NCBI RefSeq assembly: GCF_037094465.1
Contig: NZ_CP146609.1
Location: forward strand, 2,413,501 to 2,477,500
Source: Pseudodesulfovibrio sp. 5S69
Lineage (GTDB): Bacteria > Desulfobacterota > Desulfovibrionia > Desulfovibrionales > Desulfovibrionaceae
Length of the DNA stretch: 64,000 nt
Direction: 5' to 3'
Under the pieces are notes generated by a model. The model saw only the letters and a program-made list of their open reading frames with translations, searched no databases and was not told where the DNA came from. The stretch's first letter is position 1, and each line of letters opens with the position of its first letter. Below, piece by piece: positions 33,016 through 42,700 of the stretch. Both the position numbers and the translations under genes were made by a program.

Positions 33016-34219
33016 GTTCACCGCCGTTCTTCTTGAAAAGTTGTCCCCCAGAGTTATCCGTCCCATTCTTGTTCAAAATATCTTGCACGCTTACCTCCAT
33101 GCCTGACTGTAAACGTCCCGCTCCGCTGGTGACCACTTTGTCATTCTCAACCAAGCCGCCCATCACTTCGGCAAATTGGTCATCCATGGCCCTAATTTCG
33201 ACCGTTCGCTTATGGGCCTTATTTCCTTCCACCACAAAAACGTAATAGGTGCCGCTGCCGGGGAGGCGTTGCAAGGTTTCACGGGGAACGGCAAGGGACC
33301 TTCTTTTCTCTGCCGAAAGCTTCACCCTGGCATACATTCCGTCCACCAACTTCCCGGACGGATTCGGCACCTCGATTCTCATGCGGAAAGTACGCGTCTT
33401 TCGGTCCACCAATGGATTGATAACGGTTACTTTCCCTGAATACTCATGTCCCGGGAAGGCGTCTGTCGTGATCAGCGCAACAGTTCCAACGACAATCCGG
33501 CCAATGTCTGCTTCCGGCAAATCGACATCCAGGTTCAGAGATGTTTGGTCCACGATTAGCAGAAGTCGGCCGCCGGGAGCGACCGCCTGACCGATTTCCA
33601 CATTTCTCTCCACGACAGCGCCGCCGATAGGCGATCGGATATCTGCATCCTTGAGATGTTCCAGCGCTGTCTCCAAGGCGGCCTTTGCCTGGTCCCTCTG
33701 TGCTCGGGCGTAGAACACCGCTTCCTTGGCGCTTTTAAAGGCCGCTTCTGATGCATCAAAGCGACTTTGCGGAATCACTTTTTCCTTCAGCAGTTCGATT
33801 GCGCGTCGGTATTCTTTCTCGGCCTGTTCAAAATGGGCTTCAGCCTGCGGAACTGCTGCTTCCGCAGCTGCTAGCGCCGCCCGGGCCTGCTTGACGCCGA
33901 GATCATAGTTTGTTCTGTCCAGTTTTATAACGACCTCACCGGCATTGACGCGCTCACCGATATCAACCAGAACCCGGCTCACCGTTCCTGCCACCTTGGG
34001 GCTTAGCGGACTCGTGTCTCGGGCTTTCAAGGTGCCGACGGCGCTGATTTCATCAGCGAATTCGTGCGGGACAACAGATGCGATTGTGACAGGCAACGCC
34101 TTGCCCGCCGCGTTCGGATCTTCATCTTTTTGCCATTGCTTCCTGGAAACTTGGACAGCCAAGAACGCAATAACAGCAGCCGCAATAGCAATGGATATAT
34201 AGACTCCTCTTCGTCTCAT
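33002..34219 (-). CDS. RND efflux periplasmic adaptor (membrane fusion protein)
   Basis: A 405-aa HlyD/AcrA-type adaptor. An N-terminal membrane anchor (residues 4-22, GVYISIAIAAAVIAFLAVQV) leads to the lipoyl/barrel-sandwich halves (SPLSPKVAGTVSRVLVDIGERVNAG and DIRSPIGGAVVERNVEIGQ, given as separate motifs), which flank an alpha-helical hairpin rich in Ala, Glu and Lys. Beta-barrel and membrane-proximal domains then follow. It links the RND permease to the TolC-like duct. The gene overlaps the TolC-like gene by four bases (ATGA) and the phospholipase by 14. Confidence 0.93.
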   Translation of the reverse strand: MRRRGVYISIAIAAAVIAFLAVQVSRKQWQKDEDPNAAGKALPVTIASVVPHEFADEISAVGTLKARDTSPLSPKVAGTVSRVLVDIGERVNAGEVVIKLDRTNYDLGVKQARAALAAAEAAVPQAEAHFEQAEKEYRRAIELLKEKVIPQSRFDASEAAFKSAKEAVFYARAQRDQAKAALETALEHLKDADIRSPIGGAVVERNVEIGQAVAPGGRLLLIVDQTSLNLDVDLPEADIGRIVVGTVALITTDAFPGHEYSGKVTVINPLVDRKTRTFRMRIEVPNPSGKLVDGMYARVKLSAEKRRSLAVPRETLQRLPGSGTYYVFVVEGNKAHKRTVEIRAMDDQFAEVMGGLVENDKVVTSGAGRLQSGMEVSVQDILNKNGTDNSGGQLFKKNGGEHVGR

Positions 34220-35691
34220 TCGGCAGACTCCTTTTCCTTGATATCAGGCGGCTCTATCACCATTACGCCCACCGCTCGATGAAGGGCGGCAAGGGCAACG
34301 TTGTAATCAAAAAGAGCCTGTGTGTGATTCGCTTCAGCTCGACTTAAGGCCGTACGAACGTCCAGCACGTCGGTATTTGTGCCTTCTCCTGCCCGGTAGC
34401 TGGCTCTTGCCAGGCGGTAAGCCTCCCTGGCTGTCTTCAGTGCACTCTCAGCCGCATCGATATTCTTTTCTGCTTTTCCGAGGTCCAGGAAGGCTTGGCG
34501 CACTTCAAGACGAATGCGATCTGTCGTTTTATCTCGCTGGATTTTTACCTGAGCCCGTTGCGATCCCGCCTCTCTGACCTTGGCAGCGGTTTTCCCCCAA
34601 TTCCAGAGGGGAAACTGCGCCCCTATTCCAACCGTCCAATGCTCTCCGCCTTCCAGATCCCGAAAATCGCCTTCCATATATTCGTAACGCCCTTCCAGGG
34701 CAATGGTAGGCAGGTATTCTCCCCTGGCCGCTTTAAGCGCCTGCTCCGCAGCTGCCATTTTGGAATCCATTGCAGACAGTTCGGGACGTTGCGAAAGGGC
34801 CAACTCGGTGAGAGACGAAAGATCCGCCCCCGGCCCGGGCGACCGCACCAAGGCTTCCGTCAAACGGACTGATTCTTCAAGGGGCATGCTCAGCAAGTTC
34901 TTAAGTGCAGAATATGCCAGGTCGACGGCGTTGTCAGCGCCATTCAGATCTTTGCGGGCATTGGCAAGTTCCGTTCGGGTGCGAAGCAGGTCAATTTCCG
35001 GATTCGCCCCTTTCTCCACCAGAATCGCCACGTCATGTTCATGCACATTGAGAAGATCGACGGCCTCCACGGCAACACCTTGAAACGCTTCGGCCAACTG
35101 TGCGGTCCGATAAGCGCGTGTAACCTGGAAAACGACTTCCTCTTCAACGGCCCTGTTCTCTTGAGCTTGAGCGTCTCGTGAATACTGGGATGCCTTGCGC
35201 GCCGCATTCAATCGCCCTCCCGTGAAAATGGGCTGCCGGATGACGAGCCCCGCCTTGTATTGATCACGATCCATGAAGGTCAATGATTGCGGTCCCATTG
35301 CAAAACTCAACTCCTCGTCCAGTCGTGTATAGGAAGCCTCCGCCCCCAAAAATGGGAGCATAGCCGATCTGGCCTGAGTTATCTTTGTATTGGCTTGAGT
35401 CAGGGCTTCCCGTGTAAGGCGGATATCGTAATTCTGTTGCAACGCTATTTTCAGGCAATCGCTTAACGAAAGGTGTATATTGCCATCCTTTTCGAGCTTG
35501 CGAAGCTCCTCAACGGGAGCAGAGGGACGATTGCCTTCTATTTCCGGCGATTTTTCGGCGATTGCATCGGAATGGCCGTGCAACGGCTCGGCGGCAGCGC
35601 TAATAGAAATACAACCCGCTGTCAGCAGCAATCCACCTCCCACCAGAAGCATAACCATGGTGCGAGCTGTTATCCTTAAGGCTTTTTTCAT
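34216..35691 (-). CDS. TolC-like outer membrane efflux lipoprotein
   Basis: A 491-aa outer membrane factor. A lipoprotein signal ends in LLTAGC (Cys27 as the lipidation site). Two OEP repeats (residues about 75-270 and 290-480) carry the heptad-like Ala/Glu/Arg-rich helices of the TolC barrel-tunnel, with ALQQNYDIRLTREAL at the start of the first and SYRAGEGTNTDVLDVRTAL near the end. It forms the exit duct for the pump encoded downstream. It overlaps the tetR gene by four bases and the adaptor by four, so the regulator and pump are one transcriptional unit. Confidence 0.92.
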   Translation of the reverse strand: MKKALRITARTMVMLLVGGGLLLTAGCISISAAAEPLHGHSDAIAEKSPEIEGNRPSAPVEELRKLEKDGNIHLSLSDCLKIALQQNYDIRLTREALTQANTKITQARSAMLPFLGAEASYTRLDEELSFAMGPQSLTFMDRDQYKAGLVIRQPIFTGGRLNAARKASQYSRDAQAQENRAVEEEVVFQVTRAYRTAQLAEAFQGVAVEAVDLLNVHEHDVAILVEKGANPEIDLLRTRTELANARKDLNGADNAVDLAYSALKNLLSMPLEESVRLTEALVRSPGPGADLSSLTELALSQRPELSAMDSKMAAAEQALKAARGEYLPTIALEGRYEYMEGDFRDLEGGEHWTVGIGAQFPLWNWGKTAAKVREAGSQRAQVKIQRDKTTDRIRLEVRQAFLDLGKAEKNIDAAESALKTAREAYRLARASYRAGEGTNTDVLDVRTALSRAEANHTQALFDYNVALAALHRAVGVMVIEPPDIKEKESAE

Positions 35692-36308
35692 TCGGCCATC
35701 ACCCCTTTGAGAAACATGTCACTGATCACCGGGGCATTCGCCTTGTATGAATGCCGTTCCGGATCTTCCAGCCAACAGAAGAGAAAAGCGTTGGTGATTC
35801 CCTCCAGGGCCACGGCCATATAGTAGGGGTTCAGATCGCGAAGCACGTTTTTGCGAATACCTTTTTCCAGTGTCGAAGCCAGTTGCTCTACCAGTTCGTC
35901 ATAAAGCTTGCGAATGTCCTGATCGAGACCGGCCTTGATGTTGAAACTCGCACCCCGCGTTTCAGCAAAATAGAGCCGCAACGTGGCAACGTCATCGGCA
36001 AAGATCCCCGCTTTAGCGGAAATGTAGTCTTTGAGAATAGTCAGGACGTCACCTTCCCTCGAAAGGACTCCGCTCAGGGTATGATGATATTCCGCTGCCT
36101 TTTCCATCATGAGGGCCTTGTAGAGGTGCTCCTTGTTCTTGAAGAATTTGTAAAGCGTTCCGATGGCAAACTCTGCTCTTTCTGCAATCTCGTGCATGGA
36201 TACGTTGTGGTATCCTTTCTTCGAGAAAAGCTCGAGTGCAGCGGCAAGCATCTGCCGACGATGTCTGCGTTTTTCTCTTTCCCGACGTGGGAGCTTCTCA
36301 TCTTGCAT
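35688..36308 (-). CDS. TetR/AcrR regulator of the RND operon
   Basis: A 206-aa TetR repressor. The N-terminal helix-turn-helix is clear (RRQMLAAALELFSKKGYHNV then EIAERAEFAIGTLYKFF and KEHLY). The C-terminal ligand pocket (residues 80-200) resembles regulators of drug pumps only in general. It is the first gene of the operon and overlaps the TolC-like gene by four bases, so it controls its own synthesis together with the pump; two inverted repeats lie upstream. The inducer is unknown, perhaps an exported compound. Confidence 0.9.
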   Translation of the reverse strand: MQDEKLPRREREKRRHRRQMLAAALELFSKKGYHNVSMHEIAERAEFAIGTLYKFFKNKEHLYKALMMEKAAEYHHTLSGVLSREGDVLTILKDYISAKAGIFADDVATLRLYFAETRGASFNIKAGLDQDIRKLYDELVEQLASTLEKGIRKNVLRDLNPYYMAVALEGITNAFLFCWLEDPERHSYKANAPVISDMFLKGVMAE

Positions 36309-36337
36309 TGCCTGACCTCCGTTTCCTTGGCAGCATA

Positions 36338-36403
36338 GAACATTTAAAAACGTGACGGCATGTTCATTTTATGACGTTATATTCTAACCAATACGCGCGT
36401 TGG
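36338..36403 (-). promoter_or_regulatory. Two inverted repeats upstream of the tetR-RND operon
   Basis: GAACAT (36338-36343) pairs with ATGTTC (36360-36365), and CCAATACGCGCGTTGG (36388-36403) is a palindrome matching in its outer four and central four bases. Both lie within 100 bases upstream of the tetR start and are candidate TetR operators. Confidence 0.5.
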
Positions 36404-36456
36404 CTCCTTGTGTCAAGCGGAAAACCAATAATCCGGATAAGGCCGCAAAGATCGGT

Positions 36457-36981
36457 TCACGGGCGTAACCACTGGCCACTGGCGACTCTTTCCGCGTAAG
36501 GCGGGCATGGAATCCAATAGGTCCAGGCTGGAATCGAGGTGCGACCGCATAGCACCGCCACCATCACCCGCTGGTACATGCTGTGCCCGCCGGGCCGGAA
36601 GCCTTCCAGCCGGTCGATGGGCGGCAGGTCGCGTTGCGGGTCGGTGAAGGTCACCAGCTCTCCGTGGATCAGATTCCAGTCGCCGGTCGGGCGTCCGAAG
36701 CACGGCGTGCCGATCTCCTGCTGTCTGCGGGCGTCGGCCAATGGATCAACACTGCCCCGGGCCAGGATCAGGCCTTCCGGCACCTCGATGGCCGGGAACC
36801 CGGCGTGGAGATGGTAGAGCCTGCCCCAGACCACGGCCTGTTCGATGCTGCGGGCCTGGGCGCAGAAGCGCTGATGGTTCCAATAGCCCCGTTTCAGGGT
36901 GCCGTAGACGAAGAGCCGGAGGATGGTCTCGGGACTGTCTTCCGGATTTGTGTTCAGCTTTGATGGTTCTCCAATGTTCAT
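36457..36981 (-). CDS. Gamma-glutamylcyclotransferase (AIG2/GGCT)-like protein
   Basis: A 174-aa protein of the GGCT/AIG2 fold. The substrate-binding loop LFVYGTLKRGYWNH (YGTL at residues 26-29) and the catalytic-type Glu in IDRLEGFRPGG (Glu126) are both present. Family enzymes cleave a gamma-glutamyl amide by cyclising the glutamyl group to 5-oxoproline. It is the last gene of the cassette and overlaps the amidotransferase gene by four bases. Linkage to an Amidoligase_2 gene is a recurrent arrangement for that family, so it may trim or release a gamma-glutamyl-type product made by the ligase. The C-terminal 40 residues vary from the family. Confidence 0.88.
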   Translation of the reverse strand: MNIGEPSKLNTNPEDSPETILRLFVYGTLKRGYWNHQRFCAQARSIEQAVVWGRLYHLHAGFPAIEVPEGLILARGSVDPLADARRQQEIGTPCFGRPTGDWNLIHGELVTFTDPQRDLPPIDRLEGFRPGGHSMYQRVMVAVLCGRTSIPAWTYWIPCPPYAERVASGQWLRP

Positions 36982-37775
36982 GCATTCACTCCTTCGGGCA
37001 GTGTCCCTTTGCGCTCCTGGGGTATGAAGCGGAATTCGCTGTTTTCGATGGCCCGCACATCCTTGTGGCGGATGGTGAGCATGGTCATGGGCGGCACCTC
37101 CAGCTCGCGCCAGCCCGGATCAAAGTCCACGGCAAAGTCGATGAAGGCTGGCTCCGAGGCGTAGAGCACCACCCGGTGCTGGCGGTGGATGCGCAGGCAG
37201 AGCGGTTTGTTGCCCTTGAGCACGGTGATGGTGCCGGGGTCGAGCCGCGAGGCCAGCACGGCGCTCATCTGGCCGCGACAGAGGGCGAGCGCCTTCTTCA
37301 GGCCCTCCTGGTCGATGGGGCCTTCGGGCGCGAAGCGGTCGGCCAGGCGGAAGATCAGCTCGCTGTCCACTTCGGCGAAGCGCGGCAGCCCGAGACGGCG
37401 GAACAGATAATCGGCGTTGTAGATGGTGCCGTTGTGGGTACCGATGACGATCCCGGCCCGGATGGGATGGTTGTTGCGGTTGTTGAACTCGTTGCCCCGG
37501 GTGCGCCAGCGGGTGTGGCCCATGAGGATGGTGGTCTCGTTGTCGACCTGCCCGAGCAGCTCCTGGAACGGCTTCTCGTAGACCAGTTCGTGCGCCCGCA
37601 TCGGCCGCTTGAAGATCCGGTGGCTGCCGTCGATCTTGAGCCAGGCCAGACCGGAGGCGTGCGGGCCGCGCTCCTCGCTGTGCAGCAGCATGCGGATGAA
37701 GACCTCGCGCAGGTAATCCTGCTCGTCCGGCCGTCTGCGCTTGCGGCCGAAGATGATGCCTACTTGTCCGCACAT
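36978..37775 (-). CDS. Class II glutamine amidotransferase-like (Ntn hydrolase) protein
   Basis: A 265-aa stand-alone class II glutaminase domain. The start at 37775 puts the nucleophile Cys at position 2 (MCGQVGIIFG), exposed after Met removal. GHTRWRTRG with NNHPI (residues 86-104), the GTHNGTI oxyanion motif (His114-Gly116) and DSEL (Asp137) complete the active site. It would release ammonia from glutamine, or act as an amidase/peptidase on a related bond. There is no synthase domain, so ammonia would go to a partner such as the amidoligase upstream. It overlaps the preceding gene by 16 bases and the next by four. A longer frame to 37871 would bury the Cys and is rejected. Confidence 0.92.
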   Translation of the reverse strand: MCGQVGIIFGRKRRRPDEQDYLREVFIRMLLHSEERGPHASGLAWLKIDGSHRIFKRPMRAHELVYEKPFQELLGQVDNETTILMGHTRWRTRGNEFNNRNNHPIRAGIVIGTHNGTIYNADYLFRRLGLPRFAEVDSELIFRLADRFAPEGPIDQEGLKKALALCRGQMSAVLASRLDPGTITVLKGNKPLCLRIHRQHRVVLYASEPAFIDFAVDFDPGWRELEVPPMTMLTIRHKDVRAIENSEFRFIPQERKGTLPEGVNA

Positions 37776-38281
37776 GGAGCCGGGTCCTCCTTGCCGCCGA
37801 AGTTCTTGCCGAGCGGTCTTGTCCCATCGAGGACGAAGGCCGCGTACTCGCGCCGGTGGCCCGTCAGCCACTCGGCCACCTCTGGGTAGCCCATCTCGGC
37901 GGTCAGCCGGGTCACCTCCAGGTGGTCGAGCATGTTGGTGCGCCCGGAGAGCCGCACCGTTTCCAGGGCTTCGAGGAATCGTTCCGGCCAGGGATCGCTG
38001 GCCTTGTCGTCGGGCAGGAACTCGATCAGGCCGTGCCGCGCCAGGCGGGTGAGAAACTCGGCGGCCGCAGCGGCGGCGTCCTCCGGCAACGGCTGGGTCG
38101 GACCGCCTTCGATGCCGGAGAGCACCTCGGTCATGTAGTCCCGGGGCGCTCGGCTGGCGGTAAACGGCGTCTGGCCGCGCATCAACTCGACAACTTCGAG
38201 GCAGTCGGCGGCCTGCAGGGTTTCCCCGCTGCCGGGGATCGGTTCGCCGGAAAGCCGGGTGGAGCGGATCAGAATTTTCAT
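37760..38281 (-). CDS. Unrecognised cassette protein, possibly DUF5049-like at C-terminus
   Basis: A 173-aa soluble protein. Residues 1-60 (MKILIRSTRLSGEPIPGSGE) have no motif I can name. Residues about 105-150 (LETVRLSGRTNMLDHLEVTR then EVAEWLTGHRREYAAFVLDG) resemble the pattern SGxxNMxxxxxV...W....Y..F..G that I associate with DUF5049; this is memory, not a search. It lies between the amidoligase and the glutaminase in every open-frame sense and overlaps the glutaminase by 16 bases, so it is probably a subunit or carrier in the same pathway. Confidence 0.75.
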   Translation of the reverse strand: MKILIRSTRLSGEPIPGSGETLQAADCLEVVELMRGQTPFTASRAPRDYMTEVLSGIEGGPTQPLPEDAAAAAAEFLTRLARHGLIEFLPDDKASDPWPERFLEALETVRLSGRTNMLDHLEVTRLTAEMGYPEVAEWLTGHRREYAAFVLDGTRPLGKNFGGKEDPAPCADK

Positions 38282-38292
38282 GGAGCCCCTCC

Positions 38293-39249
38293 TTAAACAG
38301 TGAGGCCGGGAACTTGCCCGGCCTCGTTGGTGTGAGTGGTGGTTTCGTCCGGAAGGACCTCCTCCGGTTTAGGCCGTCCGTTCTTGAAGGCGGCGTCGCC
38401 GGGCATGTTGGCCATCAGATGCTTGCGGGCGGTCTTAAACTCGTCGCCGATCAGGCCGAGGTGGAGCAGGAAGACTCGAAAGTCGTACTTGGCGCTCTGG
38501 GGATCGAAGTCCCGCTTGCGGCTGGAGGCGGCCCGACCGTTGAGCGCCTTGGCGGCGACGGCGAGGCAGAACTGCAGGTAGGCCTTGATCCGTCCCGCGT
38601 GGAGGGTCGCCTCGAACCAGCGGAACTCCACCGTGCCCCGGTACCAGATGTTGTGCAGGTTGACCCCGTGGTAGCGGCTGTTGTCGTAGTGCTGGGGCTG
38701 GCGGTTGTGATAGCCGTACCAGATGCGGTTGAGCTGGTCCTTGGTGCGGGGGCGATGCTGTTCGATGCGCTGGATCAGCTCGTCGCTCACCGGCCGCGTG
38801 TAGCGGTTGAGCCGGTCGCGGCTGATGCCGAGGGCGTGGAGGATCAGCGGCTCCTGCTTGTAGATGATCTTGGCCAGGTTACCCAGGTGCCTGCCGTCGA
38901 AGGGCGCGGCGTCGATATGGATGTGGATGCCGCACTGGCTGTTGATCTTGCCTCCGGCGCGGCGGATGGCCCGGACCGCCTCCTGCAGTTGCGGGATGTC
39001 GTCGTAGCCGAGCACCGGGCTGACCACCTCGGCCCGCAGATGGGCCGGGACGCTGGTCAGGGAGGCGTCCCCCACCACCTTCCAGACGCGGCCGCGCAGG
39101 TCCTCGACCTCCCAGGGGTCATAGCTGCTGGGGATGCCGACATGGCGGACCGTGCCGCCCACCACCGAGTGGATGGCCCAGGCGATCTGTTCCCGGGTGC
39201 GTTTTACGGTCTCGATCTCGATCCCGTAGTGGATCTCTTTCAGGTTCAT
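38293..39249 (-). CDS. Amidoligase_2 (PF12224) family protein
   Basis: A 318-aa protein of the glutamine-synthetase-fold amidoligase family. The start at 39249 (MNLKEIHYG) follows ACGGAGG. YGIEIET at residues 8-14 supplies metal-binding glutamates, CGIHIHIDA (His109-Asp113) the central strand, and [16 protein letters not shown] the late signature typical of the family. Such enzymes are predicted to join an amino group to a carboxylate with ATP, making peptide-like amides; no substrate is established. The family is known for neighbourhoods with amidotransferase-like thiol enzymes and AIG2-type cyclotransferases, exactly as here. It opens the four-gene cassette after a 245-bp gap. Confidence 0.9.
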   Translation of the reverse strand: MNLKEIHYGIEIETVKRTREQIAWAIHSVVGGTVRHVGIPSSYDPWEVEDLRGRVWKVVGDASLTSVPAHLRAEVVSPVLGYDDIPQLQEAVRAIRRAGGKINSQCGIHIHIDAAPFDGRHLGNLAKIIYKQEPLILHALGISRDRLNRYTRPVSDELIQRIEQHRPRTKDQLNRIWYGYHNRQPQHYDNSRYHGVNLHNIWYRGTVEFRWFEATLHAGRIKAYLQFCLAVAAKALNGRAASSRKRDFDPQSAKYDFRVFLLHLGLIGDEFKTARKHLMANMPGDAAFKNGRPKPEEVLPDETTTHTNEAGQVPGLTV

Positions 39250-39432
39250 GCGTGCCTCCGTCGTTCGTGGCGCTTCTAAGTCGTTGTCAGGCAAGGCTTT
39301 TTAGCCTCCGCTTACACCATGAATGCTTCTTTCCGGACACAAATCAAGTAGAAGAACAGCCGAAGCCGACATTTAACACGTTTATTTTCAATGACTTGCG
39401 AACTAGGCCGGATTGGGCGGCGCACAGGCGGC

Positions 39433-39470
39433 AGAAACCCCGGAACGGGCTGGCCGTATCCGGGGTTTCT
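39433..39470 (-). terminator. Perfect 11-bp hairpin after the fibre operon, possible terminator
   Basis: AGAAACCCCGG (39433-39443) pairs exactly with CCGGGGTTTCT (39460-39470) around a 16-nt loop. No long T-run follows on either strand, so it may attenuate rather than stop transcription into the cassette. I see no strong promoter in the remaining 39250-39432. Confidence 0.5.
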
Positions 39471-39494
39471 GGGTTGGCGGTGGCAGTGAGCCGG

Positions 39495-39752
39495 TCAGCC
39501 GGAGGCGGTATCAGCGGTGATCAGGCTGGCGTGCAGCTCGAGGTTGCGCGACTCGTCGGCCCGCATCCGCGCCAGCAGCGCCGTGAAGGCCTCCGCTTCG
39601 TCGGCCGGGAGCTTTGATGCCCGTTCCAGCCGCGCCAGGCGCTGGTGCAGGTTTTCGAGCAGGCCCAGGGCATGGTCGCGGATCAGCCCGTCGCGCTTCT
39701 CCTGCGGCGAGGGAATGAACTCGGTCAGGCCGCCTTTGCGTCGAACGATCAT
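39495..39752 (-). CDS. Small helical protein downstream of the tail fibre
   Basis: I do not recognise this 85-aa protein. It is mostly helical and charged (GLIRDHALGLLENLHQRLAR then ERASKLPADEAEAFTALLAR), with no Cys, signal or membrane segment. It starts 12 bases after the fibre gene with a GGAGG site. It could be a fibre assembly chaperone, which often follow fibre genes, but nothing in the sequence proves this. Confidence 0.7.
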   Translation of the reverse strand: MIVRRKGGLTEFIPSPQEKRDGLIRDHALGLLENLHQRLARLERASKLPADEAEAFTALLARMRADESRNLELHASLITADTASG

Positions 39753-39764
39753 GGCCGTGCCTCC

Positions 39765-42700
39765 TTAGCTCAGGGTCGCGCCCAGCGAATGGATGCGCGG
39801 GTAGATCAGCGGCGTGCCGGTCATCTCGGCTTTGTAGCGCACCTTGTTGCCGGTGTTGTCGGTGAAGGTGCGCACCAGGGTGTACTCGGTCCAGTTCTCG
39901 TCGATGGGCCGGGTGTCCTGGATGGTCATCGCCTCCCAGGTCAGGCCGCCGTCGTTGCTGGCGAACCATTGCAGGGTGGTGCCACTGGGGATCTGCATCT
40001 GCACATAGGCTTTGGTCGATTCCACACCCTGGGTCAGCTCGTTCTCGCGGGTCAGGTAGGCCCCGGTGGTCTTGTTGAGGTAGCCCACCAGGTTGACGTC
40101 GCGAAAGTTGATGGCCGGAGTGTCGTTGGAAAGCGAGCTGCTCAGGCGCACGCGGATCTGGACCCGGGTGGCGAGGTTGGGCAGCCGTTCCTCCTCGGCG
40201 GGAACCATGGCGTCCCAGGTCACGCCGCCGTCGGTGGAGTATTCCCAGTCGAGACCGGTACCCTGGGGGATGGCCGAGTATTCGTCGAGGTTGATGTCGG
40301 AGAACTGCACGCCGGTGATCGGCTGAAAGCGAATCATCCCCTCGGACTGGAAGTTGTAGCCGTAGATCTTCATCGCCAGGTCGGAGCCGTTGAGCGGCGT
40401 CCAGGTCTCGGCGTTGGAGCTCTCCAGCAGCACGCCTTCCATATAGGTCTGCCGGGTGATGATGCCCCAGCGGCCCATCTTGCCCAGGGTGGCGGTGCGC
40501 ACCTTGTAATTGGTGCTGTTGGTCAGCAGCACCACGGAATAGCTGGTGTTGGCCTCGGCGTAGAACGGGTCGTCGAAGCGAATGCGGGTCTCGCCGCTCA
40601 GGCTGATCTCGTTCGGGGCCAGCACTTTCTCGGCGAACACCACGCCGTTGGGCAGACCGGTGGTGACGCCGCGAATCTGCACCGTGACCGGAATGCTCGG
40701 GTCCCTGGCGGTGAACTGCAGTCCGATGCTGGAAATCACCTGGTTTTGGGTGAAGCTGAAAGTCTGGGCCAGCGGATCGCGGGGCACGAAGATGGTCTGG
40801 GTGCGCCAGACCACCTGCACCACGGGCACGCGGATGATGCGGTTCTCGATGATGCGCTCGATGCGGGTGATGACCAGCGGATCGTTGATCTGCAGGCTGG
40901 CCCGGGCCGAGTAGACGCCGTCGGCCATCTCCACGATGCGGTTGCCGTTGCGGGCGTTGGTCGGGATGGTGAAGGAGGCGCTGACCCGACCGGCCTCGTC
41001 GCTGATCAGGTTGCTGGCCATCACCTGGCCGTCGCAGCGCAGTACGATGCCGGATTTGCTCGGGGTGAAGTTGATGCCGGTGACGGCGATGCCGGTCTGG
41101 CCGCGCCGCCCGAGGTTGGGCGTGATCTGCAGCATGGCCGGGGGCTTGTCGAACACGGCGTAGGGGTTGATGTTCCGCTCCTCGGACCAGTCGTTCTGTT
41201 CCACCAGCACGGTCTCGTTGCCCGGCAGCAGTGCCAGGCTGCCGAAGAAGCTCGCGTTGCTGCCCGCCTGATCGACCGAGAGCACCGTGGAGTGAGGAAT
41301 GCGGTCCGGCGCGACGAAACGGGCGATCTCGTTGACTCGGGCGTCCCATTCGGCGTGGTAGATGTCTGACTGGGCGGTGTTCGAGAAGTCGTCCGAGTAG
41401 ATGCCTTTCTTGGTCTGGGCGTCCCGGTTCTGCAGCTCGTTGTTCATCTGGTACTGGGCGTCGTTGTACTTCAGGTCCTCGACGTCTTGGATGATGTCGT
41501 GGATCTGGTCCATGGTGATGCGGGTCAGGCCGAAGTTGCGGATCTCCATGTCGGTGGAGTTGGGCGGGCAGTCGATGCTGCACAGCCCCAGGGCGTTTTC
41601 CGGCACGATGGGCAGCTTCGGAAAATCCGCCGGAGCCCCTTCCAGCCGTTTGATCTCGGTGGTGGTGGCGTAAACGATGTCGCGGCGGCCGAGGTAATAG
41701 TCGTAGTCCAGGCTGCAGTTGGAGCCGTTCACCGGCTGATCGCCGAGGCTGCCGCGCCCGAAATTGATCACGTTGAGGTTACCCAGCTCGAGCTGCACTG
41801 GCGACATGGTGAGCCCGGCGGTGTTGGTGGCCGGAGGCGAAACGGTGCCGATCTCCTCGACGCCGTCGTCGACGTAGGATAGCGCCTCGCTGCCCAGTTC
41901 CATCAGGCGCTTGTAGTCGGTGCGTGCGCCGTTGGTGGCGGCCCGGTAGACGCGATAGCCAGTCGCGCCGCTGACCGGCAGCCAGGAGAGCTTGTTCATC
42001 TCCCCGGCGGCGGTTGCCCGGGCGATGACCGCAGCGGCGTTGAAGGCCGTCTCGCCGGTGGCGTTGTAGGCAGTCACCAGATAGAAGTAGTTTCCGGCCG
42101 CCGGATGGTTGGCCTGCCCGAACCAGCCGCTGTCCACGTAGTCGGTGCCCTTGACCATCTGCTTGGTGTAGGTCCAGCGCACCGTGTAGGTGGTGCCGAT
42201 GGCCGGTTCGTTGCCGGAGCCGAGCCAGTCGACATGGTTGCCCGACTGTTGCCAGTCCACGCCCTCCTGGAAGATGGTCGCCCCTTGGCTGACCTCGAGG
42301 ATGTCCACCACGGGATTGGGGTCGAGCAGGTCTTCGCCGCCGCCCACCGAGCCGCGAGTGACGTTGCGGGTAATCTCGACGATGGCCTCCACCTGGGTCG
42401 TCTCCTTGAGCGGCGTGGAGTTGACCGGATAGCGGTGCTTGTTGATGTCGAAGGTCTTCTGCTCCCCGCGCACCGACTTGGTGGCGATGGATTTGGGCAC
42501 CAGGGTCGAAGTGGGCAGATCGCGCTGATGCCGGAAGCCCTGGATGTAGGCGCGTCCGGCGTTGGTGATCGCCTCCACGCTGTCGTCGTCGACGCCGCCG
42601 ATGAAGGTGTCGAAGCCCCGCACCAGATAGCTTCCGGCCTGGTCGAAGGTGCGCTCGGCCAGATTCTGAATCAGGGAATTGAGCCCTTCGGCGGCGGCGA

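Noticed and set aside
39511..41583. 690-codon minus-strand open frame overlapping the large fibre gene
   Set aside because: It is a shadow in another frame of the fibre gene, Arg/His/Gly-rich low-complexity translation, no domain.
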